Notes: generated by a model from the sequence alone, not told the origin. Shown: positions 26,924 to 36,154, numbered from the stretch's first letter. The stretch: 64,000 nt of DNA from Bradyrhizobium sp. YR681 (GCF_000282615.1 NZ_AKIY01000247.1:17458-81457); one strand, 5' to 3'. Made by a program: numbers and translations.

Positions 26924-28714
26924 ATGCCGATCTACAAAGCCCCCGTCGAAGACGTGAACTTCCTGCTCAACGACGTCTTCCAGATCGACCGTTACGACAA
27001 CCTCGCCGGCTTCTCCGATGCATCGAGCGATGTCCGCGAAGCGATCCTTGGCGAAGCCGCCAAGCTCGCCGAAGAGGTGCTGCAGCCGCTCAATCGTGTC
27101 GGCGATCTCGAAGGCTGCAAGCGCGCCGATGACGGCAGCGTCACCACGCCCAAGGGCTTCAAGGACGCGTTCAAGCAGGTCGCCGAGGGCGGCTGGCTCG
27201 GCCTGTCGGCGCCGACCGAGTTCGGCGGCCAGGGCCTGCCGGTGACGCTCTCGCAAGCCGTCAACGAATTCCAGATCTCCGCCAACATGGCGTTCTCGAT
27301 GTATGGCGGCCTCACCATGGGCGCGACCGCCGCGCTGATCGTCCATGGCTCGCCGGAGCAGAAGCAGACCTACGTGCCGAAGATGGTCGCGGGCGAATGG
27401 ACCGGCACCATGAACCTGACCGAGCCGCACTGCGGCACCGATCTCGGCATGCTCCGCACCAAGGCGGTCCGCCAGGCCGACGGCAGCTACAAGATCACGG
27501 GCACCAAGATCTTCATCTCGGCCGGCGAGCATGACCTCGCTCCCAACATCATCCACCTCGTTCTCGCCCGCATCGAGGGCGCGCCCGCCGGCATCAAGGG
27601 CGTGTCGCTGTTCGTGGTGCCGAAATTCCTGGTCAATGCCGATGGTTCGGTCGGCGCACGTAACGGCGTCGTCTGCGGCTCGATCGAGCACAAGATGGGC
27701 ATCCACGGCAATTCGACCTGCGTGATGAACTACGACAGCGCCACCGGCTGGCTGATCGGCGAAGAGAACAAGGGCATGCAGGGCATGTTCGTGATGATGA
27801 ACGAGGCCCGCCTCGGCGTCGCCGTTCAGGGCCTCGCGCAGTCCGAGGTCGCCTATCAGAACGCCGTCGCCTATGCCCGCGACCGCATCCAGGGCCGGTC
27901 GCTCACCGGCGCGAAGGCGCCGGACAAGCAGGCCGATCCGATCATCGTGCATCCCGACGTGCGCCGCACGCTGCTGTCGATCCGCGCCTTCAACGAGGCC
28001 GCGCGGGCCTTCGTGATGTGGACCGCGCTGAAGAGCGATGTCGCCCACCGCTCGGAGGACCCGAAGGACCGCCAAGCTGCCGACGACCACATGGGCCTGA
28101 TGACGCCGGTGCTGAAGGGCTTCCTCACCGATTACGGCTTTGCCAACGCGGTGCAGGCGCAGCAGATGTATGGCGGCCACGGCTACATCGCCGAGCAGGG
28201 CATGGAGCAGTTCGTGCGCGATGCGCGCATCGCCATGATCTATGAAGGCGCCAACGGCATCCAGGCGCTCGACCTCGTCGGCCGCAAGCTGCCGCGCGAC
28301 GGCGGCCGCGCCATCATGGCGTTCTTCGGCGAGGTCATGGCCTTCGCCAAGGAGAACGGCGGCGACGAGGCGATGAAGCCCTTCATCACCCCGCTCTCGA
28401 CCTCGCTCGGACATCTCCAGCAGGCCACGACCTGGCTGATGCAGAACGCGATGATGAAGCCGGACAATGCCGGCGCCGCCGCAACCGATTATCTGCATCT
28501 CTTCGGCTTCGTCGCGCTCGGTTACATGTGGGCGAAGATGGCGAAGGTGACGAATGCCAAGATTGCCGAGAGCGGGGCGACGCCCTATCTCTCGACCAAG
28601 CTCGTCACCGGCCGCTTCTTCATGGAGCGGATGCTGCCGGAAACCGCGGCCAATCTCGCCCGCATCCAGGCCGGCTCCGCCACCATCATGGAATTGCCGG
28701 CGGAAGCGTTCTGA
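26924..28714 (+). CDS. Acyl-CoA dehydrogenase (DmdC/AcdA-like long form)
   Basis: A 596-residue flavoprotein of the long acyl-CoA dehydrogenase group. The N-terminus has the PIYKAPVEDVNFLLNDVF segment seen in the 3-methylmercaptopropionyl-CoA dehydrogenase-like subgroup. The central part has GTMNLTEPHCGTDLGMLRTKA for FAD and substrate binding, and the C-terminal part has YGGHGYIAEQGMEQFVRDARIAMIYEGANGIQ with the catalytic Glu in YEGANG. It introduces the trans-2 double bond in acyl-CoA. The substrate is uncertain: the context of thiolase and hydratase/dehydrogenase favours fatty acids rather than methylmercaptopropionate. Confidence 0.93.
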   Translation: MPIYKAPVEDVNFLLNDVFQIDRYDNLAGFSDASSDVREAILGEAAKLAEEVLQPLNRVGDLEGCKRADDGSVTTPKGFKDAFKQVAEGGWLGLSAPTEFGGQGLPVTLSQAVNEFQISANMAFSMYGGLTMGATAALIVHGSPEQKQTYVPKMVAGEWTGTMNLTEPHCGTDLGMLRTKAVRQADGSYKITGTKIFISAGEHDLAPNIIHLVLARIEGAPAGIKGVSLFVVPKFLVNADGSVGARNGVVCGSIEHKMGIHGNSTCVMNYDSATGWLIGEENKGMQGMFVMMNEARLGVAVQGLAQSEVAYQNAVAYARDRIQGRSLTGAKAPDKQADPIIVHPDVRRTLLSIRAFNEAARAFVMWTALKSDVAHRSEDPKDRQAADDHMGLMTPVLKGFLTDYGFANAVQAQQMYGGHGYIAEQGMEQFVRDARIAMIYEGANGIQALDLVGRKLPRDGGRAIMAFFGEVMAFAKENGGDEAMKPFITPLSTSLGHLQQATTWLMQNAMMKPDNAGAAATDYLHLFGFVALGYMWAKMAKVTNAKIAESGATPYLSTKLVTGRFFMERMLPETAANLARIQAGSATIMELPAEAF

Positions 28715-28783
28715 GGATTTCGCGTCATCAATGATCCCGATCGCGCCGCGGTCGTCACCAATAACTGCAATCAGGAGGCTCCC

Positions 28784-29992
28784 ATGGCAGATGCCTATAT
28801 CTACGATCACGTCCGCACCCCCCGCGGTCGCGGCAAGGCCGACGGTGCGCTGCACGAGGTGACGGCGCTCGCGCTCGCCACCGTGCCGCTCAAGGCGCTC
28901 AAGGACCGCAACAATCTGCCGGAGGATTCCGTCGACGACGTCGTGCTCGGCGTGGTCGATCCGGTTGGTGAGGCCGGCTCCGACATCGCGCGCTTCGCCG
29001 CGCTGAAGGCGGGCCTCGGCGAAGCCGTGCCCGGCGTGCAGATCAGCCGCTTCTGCGCCTCCGGCCTGGATGCCGTAAATTTTGCCGCGGCCCAGGTGAT
29101 GAGCGGCCAGCATGAGCTGGTGATCGGCGGCGGCGCCGAATCCATGAGCCGCGTCGGGATCGGCGCCTCCGGCGGCGCCTGGCCGATGGACCCCTCGATG
29201 GCGGTACCGTCCTACTTCATGCCGCAGGGCGTCTCGGCCGATTTGATCGCCACCAAATACGGCTTCTCGCGCGACGACGTCGATGCCTATGCCGTGCAGA
29301 GCCAGCAGCGCGCCGCGAAGTCCTGGGAGGAAGGCCGCTTCGACAAGTCGATCGTGCCGGTGAAGGACATCAACGGCCTCACCATCCTCGCCAAGGACGA
29401 GCACATGCGTCCCTCGACGACGATGCAGTCGCTGGCGCAGCTGCAGCCGTCGTTCACGATGATGGCGCAGATGGGCGGCTTCGACGGCGTCGCCGTGCAG
29501 TCGCATCCCGAGATCGAGCGCGTCAATTACGTGCACCACGCCGGCAATTCCTCGGGCATCGTCGACGGCGCAGGCGCCGTGCTGCTCGGCAGCAAGGAAG
29601 CGGCCAGCAAATACGGCCTGAAGCCGCGCGCAAGAATCCGCGCGTTTGCCAATGTCGGCTCGGAGCCGGCGATGATGCTGACCGGTCCGGTCGACGTCAC
29701 CGAAAAGCTGTTCGCGCGTTCCGGCATGAAGAAGTCGGATATTGACCTGTTCGAGCTCAACGAGGCCTTCGCCTCGGTCGTGCTGCGCTACATCCAGGCC
29801 TTCGACATCGACAACGCCAAGATCAACGTCAATGGCGGCGCGATCGCGCTCGGCCACCCGCTTGGCGCCACCGGCGCGATGATTTTGGGCACCGTGCTCG
29901 ACGAGCTCGAGCGCACCAACAAGTCCACCGCCCTCGTCACGCTGTGCATCGGCGGCGGCATGGGCACCGCGACCATCATCGAGCGCGTCTAA
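28784..29992 (+). CDS. Acetyl-CoA C-acyltransferase (3-ketoacyl-CoA thiolase)
   Basis: A 402-residue thiolase that cleaves 3-ketoacyl-CoA with CoA to acetyl-CoA and a shortened acyl-CoA. The nucleophile is Cys91 in SRFCASGLDAVN. The C-terminal conserved motifs are ALGHPLGATGAM with the catalytic His and CIGGGMGTA with the second Cys. NVNGGAIALGHPLG is the usual thiolase signature. It lies 69 bases after the dehydrogenase. A palindromic repeat separates it from the following gene. Confidence 0.95.
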   Translation: MADAYIYDHVRTPRGRGKADGALHEVTALALATVPLKALKDRNNLPEDSVDDVVLGVVDPVGEAGSDIARFAALKAGLGEAVPGVQISRFCASGLDAVNFAAAQVMSGQHELVIGGGAESMSRVGIGASGGAWPMDPSMAVPSYFMPQGVSADLIATKYGFSRDDVDAYAVQSQQRAAKSWEEGRFDKSIVPVKDINGLTILAKDEHMRPSTTMQSLAQLQPSFTMMAQMGGFDGVAVQSHPEIERVNYVHHAGNSSGIVDGAGAVLLGSKEAASKYGLKPRARIRAFANVGSEPAMMLTGPVDVTEKLFARSGMKKSDIDLFELNEAFASVVLRYIQAFDIDNAKINVNGGAIALGHPLGATGAMILGTVLDELERTNKSTALVTLCIGGGMGTATIIERV

Positions 29993-30000
29993 CGAGCTGC

Positions 30001-30092
30001 CGTAGGGTGGGTCAGCGCAGCGTAACCCACCACTTCTCCGTCCGCTTGGAAAGCAAAGAGGTGGATTACGCCTTCGGCTAATCCACCCTACG
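30001..30092. repeat. Intergenic palindromic repeat, GTAGGGTGGGT family
   Basis: Arms CGTAGGGTGGGT and the related ATCCACCCTACG, with inner CAGCGTAACCCACCA and GGTGGATTACGC. Related to 2675-2767 and closest to 36731-36816. Confidence 0.8.
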
Positions 30093-30148
30093 AGACCCCC
30101 ATCAATCGCCGCGCCTGAGATCGGCTGCGGCACCGAGGAGCAACCAAC

Positions 30149-32359
30149 ATGGCCTACAAGAACTTCAAGGTTGAGACCGACGCGGACGGTATCGCGCTCG
30201 TCACCTGGGACATCCCGGGCCGTTCGATGAACGTGCTCGACGAGACCTCGACCAGCGAGCTCGACGCGATCGTCAAGGCGACCACCGCTGACGCCGCCGT
30301 GAAGGGCGTCGTCATCACCTCGGCGAAGGAAGCGTTCTGCGCCGGCGCGGACCTGTCGATGCTCGAAGGCATGAACCAGGCCTACGCAAAAGTCTTCAAG
30401 GAGCAGGGCGAGACCGCGGCGAACCAGATGCTGTTCGACCAGAGCCGCCGTTTCTCGCTGGTGCTGCGTTTGATCGAAACGTCGGGCAAGCCGTGGGCGG
30501 CCGCGATCAATGGCCTCGCGCTCGGCGGCGGTTTCGAGATCACGCTGTGCTGCCACTACCGCGTGGCGGCGGAGAATCCAAAGACCCGTCTCGGCCTGCC
30601 CGAGGTCAAGGTCGGCCTGTTCCCCGGCGCCGGCGGCACGCAGCGCGTGCCGCGCCTGGTGCCGCCGCAGGATGCGATGACCATCCTGCTCAAGGGCGAT
30701 CCTGTTACGGTCGAGAAGGCCAAGGCGCTGAACCTCATTCACGCCATCGTTCCTGCTGCCGATCTGATCAAGGCGGCGAAGGACTGGATCAAGGGCGGCG
30801 GCAAGGCCGTCGCGCCCTGGGACGAGAAGGGCTTCAAGCTCCCGGGCGGCCCGGTGTTCTCCAAGGCCGGCATGATGATGTTCCCCGCCGGCAACGCGAT
30901 CTATCGCCGCGAGACCTACGACAATTATCCGGCCGCGCGCGCCATCATGAGCTGCGTCTATGAGGGCCTGCAGCTGCCGATCGACGCCGCGCTGCGCGTG
31001 GAGTCGCGTTACTTCACCTCGGTGCTGCGTTCGAAGGAGGCGGCGGCGATGATCCGCAGCCTGTTCCTGTCGATGCAGGAATTGAACAAGGGCGCACGCC
31101 GGCCGAAGGACGTGCCCGCGACCAAGGTGAAGAAGATCGCCGTGATCGGCGCCGGCTTCATGGGCGCGAGCGTCGGCTATGTCTCGGCCCGTGCCGGCCT
31201 CGACGTCGTCCTGATCGACCGCGACCAGGCGAGCGCCGACAAGGGCAAGGCGCATGCGCAGAAGGTGATCGAGGAGCAGATCAAGAAGGGCCGCGCCAAG
31301 CCTGCCGATGCCGAAGCGCTGCTCGCGCGCATCACGCCGACCGCGGATTACGCTGCGCTGAAGGACGTCGACCTCGTCATCGAGGCCGTGTTCGAGGACC
31401 GCAAGGTCAAGGCGGAGACCTTTGCCAAGGCGCAGGAGTATCTCAAGCCGGACGTGATCTTTGCCTCGAACACCTCGACGCTGCCAATCACTTCGCTGGC
31501 CGAGGGCTTCAAGGACCAGGCCAAGTTCGTCGGCATCCACTTCTTCTCGCCGGTCGAGAAGATGATGCTGGTCGAGATCATCAAGGGCAAGAACACCGGC
31601 GATGTCGCGCTCGCGACCGCGCTCGACTACGTCCGCCAGATCGGCAAGACCCCGATCGTCGTCAACGACTCCAGAGGCTTCTTCGCCAACCGCTGCGTCG
31701 GCCGCTACGTCGCCGAAGGCAACGAGATGTTTTTGGAAGGCGTCCCGCCGGCGATGATCGAGAACTGCGCCAAGATGGCCGGCATGCCGGTCGGCCCGCT
31801 TTCGCTGTCGGACGAAGTCGCGCTCGACCTCGGTCTCAAGATCATGAAGGCCACCGAAGCCGACCTCGGCCCCAACGCCATCAACCCCGATCAGAAGAAA
31901 CTGATGGTGGAGCTGGTCGAGAACCAGGGCCGCCTCGGCCGCAAGAACAGCAAGGGCTTCTACGACTATCCCGAGAAGGGCAAGGGCCAGAAGAGCCTGT
32001 GGCCGGGCCTCTCCGCGCTGCAGCCGAAGCAGCTCGATCCTGACACGCTCGACATCGAGGAGCTGAAGCAGCGCTTCCTGGTGGTGCAGGCGGTGGAGGC
32101 CGCGCGCACGGTGGAGGATCACGTCATCACCGATCCGCGCGAGGCCGATGTCGGCTCGATCCTCGGCTTCGGATTCGCGCCGTTCACCGGCGGCACGCTG
32201 TCCTACATCGACTTCATGGGACCCAAGAAGTTCGTCGAGCTTTGCCACAAGCTCGAGGCGAAGTACGGCTCGCGCTTCACCCCACCGAAGCTGCTCGAGG
32301 AGATGGCTGCGAAGGGCGAGACCTTCTACGGCCGCTTTGCGCCGAAGAAGGCGGCCTGA
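30149..32359 (+). CDS. Bifunctional enoyl-CoA hydratase / 3-hydroxyacyl-CoA dehydrogenase (FadJ/FadB type)
   Basis: A 736-residue two-domain enzyme. The N-terminal crotonase domain (about residues 1-190) has the oxyanion-hole region AFCAGADLSML and the two catalytic glutamates in GGGFEITLCCHYR and LGLPEVKVGLFPGAGG. The C-terminal dehydrogenase (from about residue 330) starts with the NAD-binding AVIGAGFMGASVGY and contains VGIHFFSPVEKMMLVEII with the catalytic His. It catalyses the two middle steps of beta-oxidation. A strong terminator follows at 32397. The dehydrogenase, thiolase and this enzyme form a full degradation set except for the ligase and electron transfer flavoprotein. Confidence 0.96.
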   Translation: MAYKNFKVETDADGIALVTWDIPGRSMNVLDETSTSELDAIVKATTADAAVKGVVITSAKEAFCAGADLSMLEGMNQAYAKVFKEQGETAANQMLFDQSRRFSLVLRLIETSGKPWAAAINGLALGGGFEITLCCHYRVAAENPKTRLGLPEVKVGLFPGAGGTQRVPRLVPPQDAMTILLKGDPVTVEKAKALNLIHAIVPAADLIKAAKDWIKGGGKAVAPWDEKGFKLPGGPVFSKAGMMMFPAGNAIYRRETYDNYPAARAIMSCVYEGLQLPIDAALRVESRYFTSVLRSKEAAAMIRSLFLSMQELNKGARRPKDVPATKVKKIAVIGAGFMGASVGYVSARAGLDVVLIDRDQASADKGKAHAQKVIEEQIKKGRAKPADAEALLARITPTADYAALKDVDLVIEAVFEDRKVKAETFAKAQEYLKPDVIFASNTSTLPITSLAEGFKDQAKFVGIHFFSPVEKMMLVEIIKGKNTGDVALATALDYVRQIGKTPIVVNDSRGFFANRCVGRYVAEGNEMFLEGVPPAMIENCAKMAGMPVGPLSLSDEVALDLGLKIMKATEADLGPNAINPDQKKLMVELVENQGRLGRKNSKGFYDYPEKGKGQKSLWPGLSALQPKQLDPDTLDIEELKQRFLVVQAVEAARTVEDHVITDPREADVGSILGFGFAPFTGGTLSYIDFMGPKKFVELCHKLEAKYGSRFTPPKLLEEMAAKGETFYGRFAPKKAA

Positions 32360-32660
32360 TCGTCTGGCTGCGTCAACCCGACTGCGCAGCGCAAAGGCCG
32401 GATCAACGATCCGGCTTTTTTTTGGGGCCGATTATCACGGTTGCGTTAGGGCATTCCCCGGGTGTGGAACCGGTCACAAAATACGCGTAGGAGCGAGAGT
32501 TCGATGCTGCGGTCTCGGACAACTTGCCATGGACGCGTCAAAGCGGCGCCGTTCTTTTGCTCAGCTCTGGCATTAGTCTTGCTACGAAACCTGGGCCAGT
32601 CGGTGGGATAGACCCACGCCGAAAGCTGACAGGTTGAAGGTTACGAGGAAAGTGTTCTGA
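32360..32660. other. Intergenic region after the beta-oxidation genes
   Basis: Starts with a terminator at 32397-32423. The remainder is lower in GC and leads into a small membrane gene. I see no other gene in it. Confidence 0.6.
32397..32423 (+). terminator. Intrinsic terminator after the hydratase/dehydrogenase gene
   Basis: An 8-bp stem GCCGGATC/GATCCGGC with loop AAC, followed directly by a run of T at 32416-32423. Confidence 0.9.
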
Positions 32661-32879
32661 ATGAACTCACTTGCGCTCCAGAAGACCACGCTCGCCCGCG
32701 AACTGTCTGCAGAATATGAAGCTGCACCCGCTCTTGCCCGGTTCTTGCCTCAAGCGAACGGCGCGCGTTTGCGGCGAAAGGGGCCGATATTTTGGGCAAT
32801 TTTGGCGTTACTTGTGCTGTCGGCGGATGCCGTCCTCGCCCTGCTCGCCTGGGTCGCCGTCGATTTCGTCCTGAAGTGA
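32661..32879 (+). CDS. Small single-pass membrane protein
   Basis: A 72-residue protein of unknown function. A soluble N-terminal half (LARELSAEYEAAPALARFLPQ) is followed by a basic stretch and one membrane segment (FWAILALLVLSADAVLALLAWVAVDFVL). GAGGAA before the ATG gives a plausible ribosome binding site. The 3' end overlaps the convergent gene ending at 32808 by 72 bases. Confidence 0.6.
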   Translation: MNSLALQKTTLARELSAEYEAAPALARFLPQANGARLRRKGPIFWAILALLVLSADAVLALLAWVAVDFVLK

Positions 32880-33155
32880 AATTTCGCGCCTATGCATCAG
32901 ATAGGTCGCGCCTAGATAGGCGAGCTCCGAAGCGACGAGACAGGCGGTAATGATCGCGACGCCTGCGAAGAGACCAAATCCGTAGATGTGAAGAATGATC
33001 GCCGCAAGCAGCGCAATCAGCGGTGAAATCAGGACCAGAGCCCAGACCCGATACGTGAAACCGGTGGCCAGCCCTGCCAACGCACTTACAAGAATCAGGA
33101 TAGAGGCAATCGTCAAATTCAACCCCGGTGAGAGCGCAGCTCCTCTGCAACCCAA
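32808..33155 (-). CDS. Small multi-pass membrane protein, convergent overlap
   Basis: A protein of up to 115 residues with three or so hydrophobic segments (LTIASILILVSALAGLATG, VWALVLISPLIALLAAIILH, LFAGVAIITACLVASELAYL) and a short charged tail. All candidate starts are TTG codons; 33155 is the longest and 33116 (LTIAS) looks more natural because the hydrophobic part begins there. No family is recognised beyond small membrane proteins. Its end overlaps the plus-strand gene at 32661-32879. Confidence 0.5.
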   Translation of the reverse strand: MGCRGAALSPGLNLTIASILILVSALAGLATGFTYRVWALVLISPLIALLAAIILHIYGFGLFAGVAIITACLVASELAYLGATYLMHRREISLQDEIDGDPGEQGEDGIRRQHK

Positions 33156-33289
33156 GCTTGGCGCCCTTCTCGGGTAGGAACAAGACAGGACTGCTTACTT
33201 AGTACGAACAGTGGTTCATAAGTCCAAGCAAGGTACGATGATCCTGCGTGCAGGGTTCACGTCGACTGGGTCTTTTTGGAGAAGTAAGG

Positions 33290-33314
33290 GGCCGGATCGT
33301 CGATCCGGCCTTTT
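33290..33314. terminator. Hairpin between the GST end and upstream region
   Basis: A perfect 9-bp stem GGCCGGATC/GATCCGGCC followed by TTTT on the plus strand. It lies 23 bases past the stop of the minus-strand glutathione transferase. It is close in sequence to the hairpin at 32397. The T tract favours the plus strand. Confidence 0.5.
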
Positions 33315-33336
33315 GCTTGTTGGGTTTTGCGGGCGC

Positions 33337-33951
33337 TCAGGCGGCCTGGGCCAGCCCTTCCTTCTTCAGCGCTTCCTGAACCTGCGGCCGCGCGGCGACG
33401 CGGGCCTTGTAGGCGGCGAGGTTCGGCATCGCCGAGAAGTCGAACTTCATCCGATCGGCCCAGGTCAGCATCGTGAAGAGGTAGCCGTCGGCCACCGTGA
33501 ATTGCTTGCCCATCAGGTAGTCGCGGCCGGCGAGCTGGCTGTCGATGTATTTCAGCTTGCCCATGACGCGGTCCTTGAAGAAGGCCTTGGCCTCGTCGTT
33601 CAGCGCAGGCGCGAACAGCGGGCCAAAGCTCTTGTGCACCTCCGAGGTGAGGAAGTTCAGCCATTCGAGCAGCTTATAGCGCTCGGAGCTGCCATGGGCC
33701 GGCGCCAGCGCCTTGGCGGATGCCTGATCGGCGATCATCTGGACAATGACCGGGCCTTCGGTCACGATCTCACCGCTGTCCAGGCCCAGCGCGGGGACCT
33801 GACCCTTGGGGTTCAGCTTCAGATAATCCTCACCATTTTCGAGCTTCTTGGCCCGGATATCGACCTTGACCAGCTCATAGGGCAGGCCGGCTTCCAGGAG
33901 CGCGATGTGGGGGGACAGGGAGCAGGCGCCGGGCGAGTAATAGAGTTTCAT
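33337..33951 (-). CDS. Glutathione S-transferase, beta class (GstA-like)
   Basis: A 204-residue cytoplasmic enzyme. The thioredoxin-like N-terminal domain begins KLYYSPGACSLSPHIALLEAG, with Cys10 in the position of the beta-class active-site cysteine; the C-terminal domain is helical. It conjugates glutathione to electrophiles or acts in oxidant defence. It is divergent from a MarR regulator that is followed by gshA, which makes glutathione, and a palindromic operator lies between, so expression is probably repressed by that MarR protein. Confidence 0.93.
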   Translation of the reverse strand: MKLYYSPGACSLSPHIALLEAGLPYELVKVDIRAKKLENGEDYLKLNPKGQVPALGLDSGEIVTEGPVIVQMIADQASAKALAPAHGSSERYKLLEWLNFLTSEVHKSFGPLFAPALNDEAKAFFKDRVMGKLKYIDSQLAGRDYLMGKQFTVADGYLFTMLTWADRMKFDFSAMPNLAAYKARVAARPQVQEALKKEGLAQAA

Positions 33952-33997
33952 GGAATTTCCTCCTCTTGACGCTTGGTTGGGGCGAAAGAACGCCTAC

Positions 33998-34037
33998 ATG
34001 CACCTGCATGCAATAGTCAAGATTGATGCAGGTGCAT
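33998..34037. promoter_or_regulatory. Paired 12-bp palindromes between GST and marR
   Basis: ATGCACCTGCAT (33998-34009) and ATGCAGGTGCAT (34026-34037) are perfect reverse complements separated by 16 bp, and each is also nearly palindromic in itself (ATGCA-N2-TGCAT). They fit two MarR dimer sites. A CTTGAC hexamer on the minus strand (complement of 34016-34021) lies between them and could be the -35 of the GST promoter. Confidence 0.75.
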
Positions 34038-34077
34038 CGAGTGGGGTAAGAGACGGGCGACGAGTTTGAGCGGGACC

Positions 34078-34575
34078 ATGAAACGCAAGCCATCGACCGA
34101 GGCGACTTCCGCCTGGATCCGCCTGATGCGGGTGCAGAGCCGTGTGCTCGATTGTGTCGAGCAGGATCTGAAGAAGGCGGGGTTCCCGCCGCTGGCATGG
34201 TACGACGCGCTGCTCGAATTGTCGCGCGCGCCGAGCGGAGAGCTGCGGCCGGTGGAACTCGAACGGCAGATGCTGATCCCGCAATATTCCACCTCGCGCC
34301 TGATTGATCGCCTGGTGGACGAGGGCCTTGCCTCCCGGCGCGAATGCAAGATCGACAAGCGCGGCCAGTTCGTCGAGATCACGGAAGCCGGCCGCGAATT
34401 GCAGAAGCGGATGTGGGGCGCCTACTCCGCCGCAATCGAGAAATATGTCGGCTCGAAACTGTCCGATGCGGATGCCGTCAAGCTCAGCGGTCTGCTCGAC
34501 CGGCTGGGCTGCTCGTGCGGCGAGATGAAGCTGCCGCCGGTCGTCCACGTCAACGAAACCACGCCGTCGCGATGA
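34078..34575 (+). CDS. MarR-family transcriptional regulator
   Basis: A 165-residue winged-helix regulator. The DNA-binding part holds LRPVELERQMLIPQYSTSRLIDRLVDEGL as the recognition helix region and the wing ECKIDKRGQFVEITEAG; the flanking helices form the dimer interface. A CSC pair near the C-terminus (GCSCGEM) could respond to oxidants or metals, which is inference. I chose the ATG at 34078 over an in-frame TTG at 34066. It is divergent from a glutathione transferase and 102 bases upstream of gshA. Confidence 0.92.
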   Translation: MKRKPSTEATSAWIRLMRVQSRVLDCVEQDLKKAGFPPLAWYDALLELSRAPSGELRPVELERQMLIPQYSTSRLIDRLVDEGLASRRECKIDKRGQFVEITEAGRELQKRMWGAYSAAIEKYVGSKLSDADAVKLSGLLDRLGCSCGEMKLPPVVHVNETTPSR

Positions 34576-34677
34576 TCGCGCGGCAAACCAGCTCCTCCGT
34601 GCACCCGGTGGGTTCGCGGACCATCCCACCTCACCCGCGCGCGTTCGGTCGAAGCGCCCTTTTGATTAGAGTTTGAT

Positions 34678-36048
34678 ATGGCGCGAGACCAGATCGATAT
34701 GACGCCGCTGCAATCGCGCGACGAACTCGTCGCGTGGTTCGAGGCGGGCTGCAAGGACCCGTCCGAATTCCGCATGGGCACCGAGCACGAGAAGACGCCG
34801 TTCACGCTCGAAGGCCACCGCCCGGTGCCGTACGAGGGCCCGCGTGGCATCGGCGCGCTGCTCGAAGGCATGAAGCTCCTGCTCGGCTGGGAGCCGATCA
34901 TGGAGAAGGGCAACATCATCGGCCTCTACGACGTCACCGGCGGCGGCGCGATCTCGCTCGAGCCTGGCGGGCAATTCGAGCTCTCCGGCGCGCCGGTCGA
35001 GAACGTGCACCAGACCCAGAGCGAGCTGATGGCGCATCTGGCGCAGGTGCGCGAGATCGCAACCCCGCTCGGCATCGGCTTCCTTGGCCTTGGCATGACG
35101 CCGTCCTGGTCGCGCGCCGACATCCCGGTGATGCCCAAGGGCCGCTACAAGATCATGACCAATTACATGCCGAAGGTCGGCCAGTACGGCCTCGACATGA
35201 TGTACCGGACCTGCACGGTGCAGACCAATCTCGACTTCTCCTCCGAAGCCGACATGGTCAAGAAGCTGCGCGTCTCGCTCGCGCTCCAGCCGGTCGCCAC
35301 CGCGTTGTTCGCCAATTCGCCCTTTACCGAGGGCAAGCCGAACGGCTTCCTCTCCTTCCGCTCCGAAATCTGGCGCGACACCGACAATGCGCGCGCCGGC
35401 ATGATGCCCTGGGCGTTCGAGGACGGCATGGGCTTCGAACGCTATGTCGACTACGCGCTCGACGTGCCCATGTATTTCGTCAAGCGCGGCGACGATTACA
35501 TCGACGTGTCAGGCTCCTCGTTCCGCGCCTTCTTCGACGGCCGCAACAACAATCTGCCCGGCGAGCGCCCGACGCTGTCGGACTGGGCCAACCATCTCTC
35601 GACCATCTTCCCCGAGGTGCGCCTCAAGCGTTATCTCGAGATGCGCGGCTCCGACGGCGGCCCCTGGGGCCGCCTGCCGGCGCTGTCGGCGTTCTGGGCC
35701 GGGCTGCTCTATGACGACGTGTCGCTCGATGCCGCCTGGGATCTGGTGAAGCACTGGAGCGCGCATGAGCGCCAGGCCCTGCGCGACGACGTGCCGCGCT
35801 TCGGCTTCAAGGCCCGGATCAAGGATCACTATCTGTTCGAGATCGCCAAGGAATGCCTCGTTCTGGCACATGCCGGCCTGCGCCGGCGCGGCCGGATCGA
35901 CCAGCTCGGCCGCGACGAGACGCGGCATCTGGAGCCGCTCGACCGCATCATCGATTCCGGCCGGACCCCGGCCGAGGAAATGCTTGAGAAGTTCAACGGC
36001 CCCTGGAACGGCTCGGTGGAACCGGCCTACGCGGAATACGCTTTCTAG
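34678..36048 (+). CDS. gshA: Glutamate-cysteine ligase, plant/alphaproteobacterial type
   Basis: A 456-residue enzyme that joins glutamate and cysteine with ATP, the first and limiting step of glutathione synthesis. It belongs to the plant-like class: FRMGTEHEKTPF near residue 35, VTGGGAISLEPGGQFELSG near residue 85, and MGRYKIMTNYMPKVG-type motifs (PKGRYKIMTNYMPKVGQYG) follow. The length agrees with the class. It lies downstream of marR on the same strand, with 102 bases between, so it may or may not share that transcript. Confidence 0.96.
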   Translation: MARDQIDMTPLQSRDELVAWFEAGCKDPSEFRMGTEHEKTPFTLEGHRPVPYEGPRGIGALLEGMKLLLGWEPIMEKGNIIGLYDVTGGGAISLEPGGQFELSGAPVENVHQTQSELMAHLAQVREIATPLGIGFLGLGMTPSWSRADIPVMPKGRYKIMTNYMPKVGQYGLDMMYRTCTVQTNLDFSSEADMVKKLRVSLALQPVATALFANSPFTEGKPNGFLSFRSEIWRDTDNARAGMMPWAFEDGMGFERYVDYALDVPMYFVKRGDDYIDVSGSSFRAFFDGRNNNLPGERPTLSDWANHLSTIFPEVRLKRYLEMRGSDGGPWGRLPALSAFWAGLLYDDVSLDAAWDLVKHWSAHERQALRDDVPRFGFKARIKDHYLFEIAKECLVLAHAGLRRRGRIDQLGRDETRHLEPLDRIIDSGRTPAEEMLEKFNGPWNGSVEPAYAEYAF

Positions 36049-36154
36049 ATCGACCGCCCAAACGATCAGCCGTTCATCGCCCATACAGGTTTGCGGCGAT
36101 CAAATGACCGGCTGAAAAAACCTGAGCGTCGTCAATAACTCGAAAGCTGTTCCG

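Noticed and set aside
26894..32248. Open frame of 1784 codons on the minus strand antisense to the beta-oxidation genes
   Set aside because: It is a shadow: the plus-strand genes are well-supported enzymes, and the translation is Asp/His/Arg/Gly-rich low complexity typical of the opposite strand of high-GC genes.
32466..32490. GGAAC near 32466 as a stress-sigma promoter for the small membrane gene
   Set aside because: The bases at the expected -10 distance read GTAG rather than GTT, so the match is incomplete.
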